From NCBI GenBank assembly GCA_947846985.1, contig CANTUZ010000002.1:156855889-156919888 (forward strand): a stretch of 64,000 nucleotides of DNA, written 5' to 3'. Below, piece by piece: positions 10,320 to 22,788 of this stretch (position 1 is the first letter of the stretch; each line of letters starts with the position of its first letter). The notes beneath the pieces were generated by a model. It made no database searches. It was not told the origin of the DNA and saw only the letters and a list, made by a program, of their open reading frames with translations. The DNA is from Fratercula arctica (lineage: Eukaryota > Chordata > Aves > Charadriiformes > Alcidae). The position numbers were made by a program, and so were the translations under genes.

Positions 10320-12480
10320 ACTCCATGACTGAAGAAAGGGAGAGGGGGATCATAGTAAGTTTTCTCTGCATTTTCTGTCTTATTTCTGCACCATTTCTCT
10401 GCAGTATTCAAGGGGTAAGACATGGTGCACGCCTCCAGCCACACCAGCCTTGGATACAAGTTGCAAGGAAGAGATATGGAAGAGACATCTGCAGTGGCTG
10501 GTTTTGGTCAGAAAAGCACTTTTCCACAGAGCAAGGCAGAGGAGGATGGTGCTCACCCTAAGGGTGCCTCGGGGAGGTGTGACACCGGGGTAGGGGTTGA
10601 GCATGGAGAAGTGCCTCAGGTCTCCACCGCTGCCACCTCTAGCAGTGGGAGGCTGAGCCAGGAGGAGAGAACGAGACCAAATCCTCCTGAAACAGCAAGT
10701 GTGGAACCTGTTTCTATTTGTTATACCAGTGTTACTTAACTCCTTTGGATGCTCTCAACTTCACTGATGCACCTCAATGAGCGTGCAGGTAGCAAGTGCT
10801 CTTCGACAATGCCGTAGTAATTACAGCAGGGTCCAACCTGGAGGGTTGGATTCGCTCCCTTTTAATCTGTAGCATTTCCCTAGCAAGTGTCATTTAGATG
10901 TTTTTGGGAAAGAATCCAGGATTTGTTTCACAGACAGTATTTCCTCAACAGCTCAGTGAATATGAAATAGTTTGAACTAACCATGCAAATCTCGCTTGTC
11001 TTCTTATATAGAGAAACGATATCTATTCTCAACTCTGGGCCAGGGCTTTCAGCTGCTGGTGGGGGATAGCTATGCAGACATCAAAGGAGCTGTATCAGCT
11101 TTCACCAAGCGGGGATCCAGCCCTTTATCCATATTTTAAAATGCAGAAACTGTGTCTAGGTAAAGAATTTTTCCTCTATGTTTTTAAGTAGCCAGTATTT
11201 TATTTTATAGCCGTTCCCTCAGTGGCAGGATTGTTTCTCAGTAGTCAATGTTTAAAGGCCCTTCAAGGCTGAAGGGATTAAAAATGAATAATTTAAAGAT
11301 GGTCTATGATGCAGAATTTTTAACATATGTTTTACAGGCCATGTAGAACATTTTTTTTTTTTTTTTGTCTTGTCAGTAGATATTTTACAAACATGCTGTG
11401 CTGGAACCAAAATCCTTTTTTATTTAAGACTCAGATTTGAGCCCTCCTATGCATCGACACAGCGGTGTGCTGGAGTCTGCAAGCCATAACAAGGAAATCA
11501 TTATCACCAGCACTGATCAGAATAGAGGAGAAATGAAGCAATTTCACCACTTCTTCATTTTACACACACTGGTCAACCAGATGTGGGCAGGACTATGGCT
11601 CTCCCGTCTCAGAAAGCCTCATCCCAAGGTAGAGACAGAGAAGCTGGAAATTTTTTAACCTAAAGCTGCAAAAGGGCTGGACCCAGGTGGTGTTGGAGAA
11701 GCGGGTGTAAGACATGTTAGCTTTTGGTTATTTTTTGAAGGTTGGCTGGAGTATTTTTTTGCCAACCTCCTGTTGACTTCCTAAACAATATAGTGTTAGG
11801 AACGCCAGCTTAGTCACTCGTGGCAGTTGGGAATGTTAATTGCTGGTAAATAACCGGTGATTCACTTTTTATGGATTTCATTTCTTGTCCCTTCCTAACT
11901 CCTTGCAACAGCAAAGGGAGGAGGCACCTACTCCGCAGATGCTCAAAACCAGCCTGGGTTTCAGCCTCACGGACTGGTTTCCACACTCTTCCTTGTTTTC
12001 CTGGATTGTCCAGCTTTTGCTTCTATTTTACAGTTACTCCAGATTTGCAATTAAAAAGTAGTCATTTTGATTATTTTAAAAGCTCTTTGGGCCCCAAACC
12101 AACTTCAAGTATTTCAGCAAGCCCTAGGGTTAGGCATCGCACTGGGAGTGTGCAGATTTGGGCTTGCGTTTGCTCTCCCCTCATTTGCTCTCCCTTCAGT
12201 AGGTAATCTGTCATCTTTCAAACAAGCCGATTGCCATTGTGTCTATGCCAAGAAGAAGAAGTTAAAATAGAAAATCAGCATTTGGCGTGCACGCGGTTGC
12301 CAGGAAGTTATTTCTCCTCGCCTGTGTAAATAAATTGTCATTCAGAAATGGTTGGCTTGCTCTAAAAGACGTGCTAAGTGCTACCCCTGCACCGTGCTCC
12401 CAGGGGGAGAAGAAAGGAGAGGATCCAAGAGCGTGGCCAGCTGATGCCCCATCCCCAGCCTCCCCACCTAATTCTGTCGA
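10320..12480. other. Unique non-coding sequence
   Basis: No gene is supported. A 20 bp-class T run lies at about 11351-11366. The open frames present (the longest is 111 codons at 11871-12206) have no recognisable domain and overlap one another in different frames. Confidence 0.5.
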
Positions 12481-12524
12481 AGGGGACCGTTCTTTGCACA
12501 GGCCAAAGTGTCACTGGATAATTG

Positions 12525-13025
12525 CTGTCGCAATTAATGTCGCAAGAGTGATTACTGACACTGCCAGTTATGTCCCCAGATCAGCACTAAGGTCCATGCA
12601 GGTGCATTTTTTTACAAGGCAAAGTGATTTACTGGGAAGTCTACATGTATTTTATGTTGTTAGTCATTCATGTTTATTATATACTGTACAGAGATACACC
12701 TATTGATTGGCACAACTAGCTGTGAAAGAGATTAAATACTTCCAGCAAAATTTTATAAATGTGGAACTTAGAATATTGACGGCAAATAGACTCGACGCAA
12801 TTTGTTTATTCCGGTTGGTAAGAGAGACAGACGGTCTACATATATCTTATCCCCACTGAAGAGATAAAATATGTTCTGTATTTGAACGTGTAAGAGGCGC
12901 TGCCCTTATTTCACATAACTTGCTACAGTAGCGTGTTATACACAGTGAGAGCAAAGTTTATAATGTTATCTGATGGCAGCTGACTGTGCCATAATTGATA
13001 GGCAGTTTTATCTCATCTGGTTTGC
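12525..13025. promoter_or_regulatory. Candidate enhancer with GATA-motif cluster
   Basis: This repeat-free AT-rich block holds five GATA-type cores in about 170 bp: TTATCC at 12847-12852, AGATAA at 12862-12867, TTATCT at 12966-12971, GATA at 12997-13000 and TTATCT at 13008-13013. Homeodomain-type ATTA cores also occur, for example CAATTAAT at 12531-12538. The texture resembles conserved non-coding elements near developmental genes. Conservation cannot be tested from one sequence. Confidence 0.25.
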
Positions 13026-16000
13026 TCTTCTTGGCTTTTTTTGTTTATTTGTTTGGTTGGGTTTTTTTTGCAAAGACCACCCTGCGCTTCTGACAGATGT
13101 CACCGAACTGTGGTAGTCTCCCCTGATCCAAAGCTTACTAAGGGCAACTGGTAAGAGTTCAGAGGTTTAAAATGGGCTTTTAGGTCACATCCTCAGCCTC
13201 CACACTTCACAGAATCAGTCTCTGGCATTGAGGTGCGTTGAAAGCAAAGAGAAAAGAAACAAAAAAGCATCCCCAGCGTCTTTCCCTGCTTGCTCTTGGA
13301 GTTCAAACGGCGAGGAGGTGCGAGAGCTCGGTGGTACTGACATGTGGCTGGTGCTCTCAGCATCTGCTTCGCAGCACCTGGGCGCAGGACCGCAGCTGAG
13401 ATCGCTTTGACATCAGAGCAGGATTTCCTTTGAGGCCAAACTATTACCCAGAGACGTGTTTTTACCTTCTAAGACTCATTAGCGCTGTGTACAGGAGCGT
13501 TGGCTGCGGGTGAAGGTTGTGATATGGCACAACCTGCTCTCAATAAATATCTGAGAAAGTCAGAAAAACCTTTCAGTACCACAGCACATAAAAACACACA
13601 GGAAACCCCAAAAGCTCGATTTGCAGAAATATTCAACAAATCCGGAACTGAAGCAAGTTCACATAAAAAACAATCTGAGCTATGAAATACTTCTTGGCTT
13701 TTATACTCTTAGATAAATGCAATTTTTGCTATAAGGACAATATAAAGCCTCAGAGGAATAAGAAGCACTAAATAAGAATAAAAAAAAACACTGTGAGGAT
13801 ATTAACACAGATAAACCCATAGTACTTTTGTTAGGATACAGGAAGTTAAATTCATGTAGGAATATTCATTGGCCATCAGTAATTTACTGCAAAGCAAACA
13901 AATGGCATAAGCACATAAAATGAGGATAAAGGTAAGTAACTATATGGCAAAGAGAGACAGATACAGTATAGTTTTTAGGTGTTTCATACACACATAGCAT
14001 GTTCAATCTTCCCAACACAAATGATCCCTCTTAGCAGTTCAGGCATCACCTACGGAAAATCACAACAGTAAAATTCACCTGATTTACCTTCGTGCATCTT
14101 GATCCCATAGTGCCTTGAGTACCATCTATTCCCAGCTGCCTCAGCTGAAAATCCTCAGCTTTTCCCAAGCAAAGACTTGAAAATGTGTGCATTAAATCAT
14201 TGTGAAGCTATTAGCGTCATTTCATTTTATTTCATTTCAGCTAACCCCCAGGACAGTGAGGAATAAACCAGAAGGTGAAATTAGACTTAGACTCAGAAAA
14301 TAAACGTTGTTGATTAGGTTGAAGTGTCTATTAGGCGTGTGTTTGAGTTTCCAGCCCACAAGAAGAATGGCAAGCAAAGCCTGTTAAAGAAACATTTTGA
14401 CAAGAATGCATTTTTCTGTGGCTCAAGCAAAATAAATATAGTAACGCAGAAGAACCTTTTCAAAGTCAGGCTTATGTGCTTGTCTGATTGGCACCAGCTA
14501 ACCGTTTCATCTCTCCTGAATGTCACAGAAGCACGCAAGCTCTGCCAGCGTGCAGTTTTCAAGATAAATGTTTTTTTCTCAGAGGACATCGCACACATAC
14601 CAAGGGCTGGACATGCTGCCCTAAGTTAAACACGCTAACAAAACAAAACACTAATTGCACGTGGAAGTCATCCCCTGGGAAAATTATGAGTAAAACAATG
14701 AACCACACCCGGCAGATGTTAGTCACATAGTTTAATTTATCATGGAAAGGCATTTATGTTGAATGGTAGAGAAGCAATATAATAGGCTAGATAGGGTAGT
14801 AGAAAAGGTTTTTCTTACCAGATATATAGGTTAAAACAACGTTTTGCGGCCCCTTCCAGCTGGTGAGTTGGGCTGTGTGGGGATAAATGGTGTGGGCAGA
14901 ATCCCTCCAGGGAGGGACGGCAAGCGGTTGTACCAGGGTAGTGCTGAAGATCTGCTGTTAACCCACAGCCTGGAGTTGGTTGTAGGGCAGAGTATCCGAG
15001 ATGTTACTTAGATGTCACTAGAGAAAAAAAAAAAAAAAAAAGGGCTAGAACTAAATTTCCCAGATGTAGACAGGAAAATACCGAGGTCGCGTTATTTCTG
15101 TGTGCAAAAGCTAGCAGAATTCTTCACTAAAGCGGCACTACATCAGCTGTAATGCTGGTTTAGATCTGGTATTAACAAATCAGTGATTAAAGAAGAGCCT
15201 GTCATCAAAGATGGCTTTGGAATAACTGATCATGACTTTTTTCCATGTAAGCTGCATGGTAAGATAAACAAAAGCAAGACTACAAATACAGTCCCCCGAC
15301 TGCAGAGGAGTAAAGAGTAGTTGCGTAACCTAAGGAGTTGTTTTAATGATTAAAGGTGAGAGCTGGACAAAAGATTTCAAAGACTTGAAAATGGTCTTTC
15401 TGTAAACCAGACAGGTGCTACATTCAGAACATAACCTACACCTAAGAAGTTGAGAAAAAGTGATTTAGAAAAACAGAGAAAAATTAATCTAGGCTTAATA
15501 CAGTGTGATTTCTCAGAGTAAATGTGGAAGGAAAAATTAATTTAAGATCTAGAGAAAAATACAAAATGGGATAAAAGGCAAACCTGTGTTTACCAGAGAG
15601 AGATTAAACAAGATTAATTTGTAAATTTATTTGAGACAAGAAGTGATTCTCAGGAAAAGATTAATGTAGCAGATTGCGTTTACCTGGCCTTTGATGAAGC
15701 AGATGAACTGATGCTACTCAGACAATTGGCTGTTTTCTTGGAAGCTAAAGATGGAACAAAACTGGTGGTCCAAAGCCCCTGTGTGCTGAGCACGAACTAT
15801 GAGAAGTTACAGAGAGAGCCTTTGGTGCTTTATGTAAAACTGGATTCAAAATAGCTTATTAAGAAGATATGGGAACCTTTGCACTTTTCCCAGTCTCCCA
15901 CCACTTCACTGGACGTACCGATTTTGCCTGGTGTGGAGGTGCTCACCTTCACCACTGCAGCAGCTGAGCTGACCTACAAGGCTCTGCATGCAGCCAGGGT

Positions 16001-18725
16001 GCAGAAATGGGTCTCTTCCCCATGGAGCGGGGTGCATGTCCGGTATAGTTTAAAACGCTGCATAGCACATCTCCATGCTATCACAGAGGCAAAAGGGTGT
16101 CTTGTCATCCAAGTCAAGCTAAAAGATAAGCCCACCACTCGGGAAGAGGAGGTAGCCAACTAAAGCACAGCTCTTGGGTATGTAGGAAGAGTTACCTGGG
16201 CTGCGGGAGAACCTGCTTCATGGCTGGAAAGCAGTCAGCAAATCTGAGGGAGGTGTCAAGGTGTACTGTAGACCAAGGTAAGTGAGGTGAACGTCACCCT
16301 TAGGAATGAGTAAAACCATCTGCCTTGGGATAAGAGCTCTTTACTTCCTTCCAGTTGAGGAGAGGAAGGATTGTGGTACACAAGATGGCTCTAAAGCTGC
16401 CAGCAGGATGAAGCCGTGAAATGGGCAAATGAGATTTGCTCAGCCTTGCAAAATGAAAGCTGAGGGGGAATCCGATTGCTGTCGATTGATTGGGAAGTAA
16501 ATGTTAGGGAAGGGGGGAAGCAGCTCAAGGAAGAATGAGTATCAGCTGCAGGTGGATACATTCAGGCTGTAAATTTAAATAATGCTACTAACGATGACAC
16601 AAAAAGATAAAGAGATGAAGAAAGCCTCTAGTGGAGAAGGGAGAACAAGTTCTGTAATATTTACACATGGGTTTTGATGCATTCCTGGGTAATATTTTAT
16701 ACAGTTTCCTGTATGAGGAAACAACCTACCTTAATGAATTAGACCTATACCTCCTTATGTCAGGAAACGTAGCTCATACGTAGCATATGCTCAAAGATAT
16801 ACGTCACTAGCAAGAGGCACCAGTTATATTGTGCTAAAAGGAGTAGGAAACAAAAACATTAAACAGCCTGGCAGAGACTCTGCTGGTGCTAGCAAAGGCC
16901 ATCATCCAGGACTCATTCCTAACCTCTCTGATGGACAAAGGGATGCCTGGTTTGCTCCTGCGAGAGGACTGAGGTTACGACGAGCCCAAGGAAGGCTGAG
17001 AACAGGGAGCTGCTTGTCATGGGAAGTGCTGTTGAGATCTGATATTATTAATATGTTCACACAGTCACATACTATGCAACATTACAGTTTCCCACAGATA
17101 AATTGTTCCAAAATGCAGTTTCTAAAGTTTTGATTTTGGGTGGAGGAAGGGTTTTTCATTTTAAAAAAAGAAGCCAGCCGGTAGAGCACAGTCGTGTTTC
17201 CACAGTGTAACATGAGCTACTGTTCCATTTCCTCTGTCACTGCTAGTTTTGTGTCATCAAATGTACTTTTTATCTTCTTCCTTACTTACATTGTACTTTG
17301 AAGAGTTTGAGAAGTCAAAATAAGTTTTGATCAAGATACAGGAGGGAAAAACGTGCTGCAATACAGGCTGACATTCCAGTTTCATCACTGTTAATTAGAA
17401 AGGACATGTTTCAAAGAAAGCTTCATGAATACATACAAGGTTGCAATGCCTTTGCGATTGTCACCATCTTCTACTATTTCTTCAAGAGGACATTTTTCCC
17501 TAGTTGAGAACTCTCCCACATGGTGTGCCAGAGCACTGAAACTTGATCTATCGATAACTTCAGACACAAGGGCTCCATCCTCAGCTAGTGTAAATCAGCT
17601 TTTTGGCTCCTTCCATAGATCTATGATGATCTGTGTCATGCAGGGATCTACATTCACCTTTCATTTTGTAGGACACTCATTGTGTTTTAACTTTATTCTA
17701 CCATTCACATCATTAAAAGTTTCACCCAAGTATTAACCCTATGTTAAACATACCTCATAGGAACATGGATCATAGACTAGGAGATCAAAATATACAGTTG
17801 TCTAAGACATGAAATACTGAGCTGTTACGTTCCCTTTTTTCCCATGGTGTCTTCATAGATCTTCTTGGTGATACACCCTGCCTCTCTTTACTTTAGAAAT
17901 ACAACCATCCTAACGCATATAAAACGTTGTTTCTATACCAGTCCACTTCTTTATGCTGTATTAAAGCCTATGTGTCGTCATCAGTGGATGATATCTGTAT
18001 CATTTACACTGTCATTATTCCTAGTAGTCCCCATCAAAGCTCAAGGACCTATGTGTATGAACACACATTTCCTACTGCAGATGGTTTATACTCCAGCCAC
18101 TCCTCCCTGAGGAGCAGTTGCACTAGGAGCTGAGATAAAATCCTTACGGGATTCTTTTAAGTCTCTGAGCACCAAGAAGAGAGATGCGGCTTCCCACAAA
18201 ACGATTTCTTGTTTTAGACCATGGAAAATGAGCAAAGTAGGAAACAATATGTATAAAGACATGACGACAGAGCGCAGTGCATTCATCACTTCCCAGCTGC
18301 CCCCATGATGCATTAACTCTGCTCCACAAATGAGTCAGAAGAGCTGGTCGGCAGCAGTTTACGTGAGGCAGTAAAACACGTTCTACTGAATTCTCCAAGA
18401 TCTGAATTGAGCCTGAAATGCAGAGCTCAGGACAAATATTTCTCTTTATCTCAGAAACTAGAAGGTTATGGACATTGGTACCACCTGAGAAGGGCTGAAC
18501 AAGCTCAATTCCTCTAATCTCCATTTTTCACTTGAAGGAGGCATAAGACTGAAGAATCACTGCTTCCAGAGGCAGCAGCTCAGACAACTTGTCCTATGTT
18601 TCTTCCAAAATTGTTCCTATCTGTGCAGACCAAATCCTTGTGATCATTCCCATGACTATGTAAAGTGTAGTTACATTCAAAAAGGATTAGCTCTTTTTTT
18701 TTTTAGCAAACAAAATAACCTGCTG
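13026..18725. other. Unique non-coding sequence
   Basis: No gene is supported across this stretch. It has a T-rich patch at 13033-13070 and an A run at 15024-15041. Open frames up to 100 codons (14324-14629, 16831-17133, 17425-17736) have no recognisable domains, show no convincing flanking splice signals, and are about as long as chance allows in AT-rich DNA of this length. Confidence 0.5.
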
Positions 18726-18759
18726 TATTTTATTTATTTATTTATTTATTTATTTCCCC
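18726..18759. repeat. (TTTA)n microsatellite
   Basis: About eight TTTA/TATT units in tandem, almost perfect, flanked by CTGTATT and CCCCTGCAG. Unit count is likely polymorphic. Confidence 0.95.
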
Positions 18760-21700
18760 TGCAGTACAGATGAAAATGTGGACTTTTACGTATAGAAAAG
18801 CATGCAAGCTTTAAAATAAATTTAAGACAGGTATCAGCAGAAGATCTGGACCAGTTGTCTGATCCGATTTCTGGAGCATCAGAGCGCACAGGGGTTTATT
18901 CAGTTAACCCTTGTTAAGTGGAACAAGGAGCACTGGTTTGAGCAAGTGTTTCAGAAAGACATCAGAGGCTACCAGAGACCAAGGAGTGTCTTCTTCTCTT
19001 GCCACTGTATAACAATGGTTTGTCTCACTCATTGTAGAAAAAACCCCTCACTTTGTATTTTCTTTGCATGTATCTGGCTTCAGCCTACAGCTGTTAATTC
19101 TTGTTTCTCTCTGTTGGAAAACAATGCCTGTTGGAAACAGAATTGTTGTTTGAAGGTCCTCCATGCTATAATCAAGTTAGTACTGTGATCTGCTTCTGAT
19201 GAATTAAGTAGATAGAGTTTTTTCAGTCTCTCACATGGGATATATCTGACCAGATGTGAACTTCTACCCAACAGATGGATATACAGCACTAGGCACCTTC
19301 TCTTTGGAGTCAGCACAGAGAAATGAGCCTTTCCAGGGTGAAGTTCATCTCATCTTAAAATGGATATTTAAAGCAGACCAGATAAATGGCCCTCACCGCA
19401 TTCCTATTTCTCTCTAGCAACAGCCAAGGAAGGCTGTGCTGACTACCTCTCATGTTGCTGCCTGGATTATAGACCTCTGTATTTAGGCAAGATGAATCTG
19501 ACTCTTCAACTAAGTCATTTCCCCAGCTTTGAACTATCTCCTTGGCTTTCTCCTCTGCACATCACACTGATGAGACTTTGCAGCACCTCCAGCAGACGCA
19601 TGACATTAACGCCTATGTGTGAGAAGGCCTCACTCTTACGTGCTGGGGGTGCACACCGGGGCACTTCACTGAAAATCTGGTTAGGGAGACATAGCTGCAT
19701 TCCAATATGCATGCCGTCGGTGCTTTCTATTGATTGTACCTTTTTAATGAGATGCATGTGGCACTGGTGAGAAAATGCCTTCATAATTATGGTCCCCCTG
19801 GAAAAAGACCAGATTATGTAACTATTAATCTTGATATTTTTGTTCTAGATCTGTTTTCCATTTTTTTTTCTGATAACAACCCTATCAACTAACAACTCCT
19901 GCAGCATCACAGGCTTCAGCTCCTTCCACCCAGCTTGGTTTCCAGCATTAGCCGTTCAGCTGAATCTAATCATACCAGGCTCAGCCACTAGCCCAACCAG
20001 ACAGCTGCCAGATGTTTTATTTTTAAATAAATACTTACATCTGTCGAGTTATAAAGCAGAGAGCAATGAATCCATTCTTGACGGCTTTTTTTTTTTTTTT
20101 CTTTTTTCTGCCACATGAAGAAGGCAAGCCAAGATTTACACAATCTCTGCAACAAAAGACAAAGGACTCGTATCTGGGCAGGCTCCCTTTAACTTATACA
20201 AAGCATGTTTAAGTGTTGGTGTGTTAACCATCACTCCATAGTGATTTATTAGGTCTGAAGGAAAGAATTGTAATGAAAATCCTTTCTCTTGCCCAACACC
20301 TTATCCCTGTTTTAAGCATGGCTGGTTGCAATGTGATACATATGATCAGTATAATATATTTACATATTGCTTACTTGCCAGGGCAGCAGGCATGGCTGAG
20401 TAGGAACTTGCCTGTTTTTCTGGCTGTGAAATGAGAAGTTTTTCTATCAGACTCCTGCTGTTCCCTTTGGGGGTTCTTCTACCACAAACTGCAGGAGCAG
20501 CTCAGGCGTGCCGTATCCCTGTCTGTCCCTCCTCCCCTCTGTCTTGCCCACTCTCTCTCCATCCCCATCTTCTTCACTCCGTCGTGTTTACTAGCTGTGA
20601 TTGCAAACACTTTCAAGAAAAGGGACAGCACTTTCAGGGAAGTGTTGCCATTTTTTCTTCCCTGTGGCTGTGTCCCCGCAAAGGTGCAGGCCATTTGCAA
20701 TGTGCAGGCCATGTTAGAGAACCAAGTTTCATCCTACATTTGCTGTGTCATCTCGCATCGACCTCATCTTTACCTATAAACTGGTCCAATATGGACAATG
20801 AAGGCAGATTGTACCGGCCATTTATGATGTTGCCTTCTCACATGCTCATACCATGGCTTTTCTTTTCGGGAAAACTAGCCTGAATCATGGTAGAGAAGAG
20901 ATTCTTCCAAAGAATTTTGTTAAATTTTGCTGCACACTATTGCAGTCAGTGAGCCAAGATGATTCAGGTGAGACCACAACCCCCCCCCCCGCCCCGGCAG
21001 CTCCCTCCACATTGCTCTAAAGGTGATTTGTATCCATTGCGTTTTAGTTGGTAGGATTCAACTTAGGTTAAATCAATATAATGTGGGCTTCCATTGATTT
21101 GAGAAGGTTCACACAATGGGCTGTGCTAGTTTAAATAATCGTTTTCAAAATGTTTGGTACCTTTAGTTAAAAAATGGTACATAAGCCAGTTTGAGAGCTA
21201 CAGATAAAACAAGTATTTTTAGTGGCGGTTCATCACAGGGGTAGTAAAGACTAGGAAAAAGTGAAAACCTTGTGGGATAAATGTGAAAGTGTTAGAGGCA
21301 TGAAATAATTCAGTAAGAATTCAAACGATGTCTGGCATTTTGAAATTAATCTTTACTTAGCTAATATAATCCTGCATTAAAAAATAAAAAAAAAAGTTGG
21401 GTGTTCATTCCTTCCCTTATTTTTCTACTATTTGTATCTGAAAATTTTTATAATCATCTGTTCACAACATCACACAAACAACCCTGTGACAACTGGAATA
21501 ATGTTTCCTAGAGGATTAGGGGAATTTGTAAAAAGAATCATTGCTTCATGTGGGAGCAATCAAACACTCATTAAAGGCATCTTTGTTCCTTAATTTCTTT
21601 GTGCCAGTACCTTGATTTGTTTCTCAAATTTAACAAAGAAGGGTATGAAGCCACTAAAAATCTAAAATTACAATGTAACCATATGGAAATATCAAGTTTA

Positions 21701-22222
21701 GGAAGTCTAAGCACTTAAACCAACTGTTCAGGGTATTTTCCCCTTAATGTGCTTACATAAATCACATTAGTTTTTATGAGAGTTATTTTTCAAATTTATA
21801 GACTTTTTCAGATGGATCTTCATCTCCCAAGGTAACATATGCAGAGGCTGAGTGTGTTTCTGCAAATTAAAGACTATGGAGTTCAAATTTTAACTCTGAC
21901 ACTGGATCTGTAGATGCCATTGCATGCATCAGTTACGCCTGGACTTTTGGAAATAGCTTTTTACATTTTAATGCTCAGCTTTAGAAAGCTGAATTGTCAT
22001 TTCTGAATACCCAGCATTCAAATTACTGATGTAACATGCAACATTTGTGTGGCTGTTTTAGAACTGTCCTGTGCTATGGCTTCATCTATAACAAAATCTG
22101 AAGGGAAGAAAAATCACTGCCACTATTTGAGCAAACACAGTGCATAGAAATGTTGTCTATCTTGGGCTTCTCAACAATGTTTCACCGAAATCCCCCATTT
22201 CTGGAAATAGTTGATTTGGAGG
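18760..22222. other. Unique non-coding sequence
   Basis: No gene is supported. There is a T tract at 20087-20108 and a C-rich patch at 20980-20998. A 150-codon plus-strand frame at 20431-20883 has a hydrophobic N-terminus (MRSFSIRLLLFPLGVLLPQT). It lacks any recognised domain, and I treat it as chance. Confidence 0.5.
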
Positions 22223-22788
22223 TGTTGTGGTTTAACCTCGGTAGGCAGCTCAGCCCCTCACAGTGGGATGAGGGAGGGAAACGGAAGGGTAAAAGTGAGA
22301 AAACCCGTGGGTTGAGATAAGAACAGTTTAATAGGTAAAGCAAAAGCTGCATGCCCAAGCAAACCAAAATAAGGAATTCAGTCACTGCTTCCCATCGTCA
22401 GGCAGGTGTTCAGCCATCTCCAGGAAAGCAGGGCACCATCACTCTTCCCTTGGGAAAATAAGTGCCATCACTCCAAGTGTCCCCCCTTCTTCCCTCTTCC
22501 CCCCACTTTTATTGCTGAGCGTGACTTCACATGGTATTTAATATCCCTTTGGTCAGTTGGGGTCAGCTGTCCCAGCTGTGTCCCCTCCCAGCTTCTTGCC
22601 CACACCAAGTCTATTCGCTGGTGGGGCAGCGTGAGAAGCACAAAAGACCTTGATGCTGTGTAAGCACTGCTCAGCAATAACCAAAATGTCCCTATGTCAT
22701 TAACAGTGCTTTGGTCACAAATCCAAAACACAGCATCATATGAGTTGCTGTGAAGAAAATTAACACTCTTCCAGCAAAAAAGAGTACA
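22223..22788 (-). mobile_element. Endogenous retrovirus LTR, minus strand
   Basis: This is bounded by TGTTGTGG...AGTACA on the plus strand. I recognise the body as a common avian ERV LTR. Landmarks include CCCGTGGGTTGAGATAAGAAC, CAGTTTAATAG, CAGGTGTTCAGCCATCTCC and ACACAGCATCAT. On the minus strand an AATAAAAG TATA-like element sits at 22506-22513, which sets the orientation. It shares long blocks with the LTR at 57078-57716. No internal retroviral genes flank it, so it is a solo LTR. A clear target duplication is not visible (GGAGG on the left, GGGGA on the right). Confidence 0.8.

Noticed and set aside
20431..20883. 150-codon frame with a signal-peptide-like start
   Set aside because: No domain after the hydrophobic start, scattered cysteines without pattern, no flanking promoter or splice evidence. 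Length is within chance for 64 kb.
22223..22788. Target duplication around the 22 kb LTR (GGAGG/GGGGA)
   Set aside because: Only partial match; could be mutated or the edge misplaced, so not annotated.
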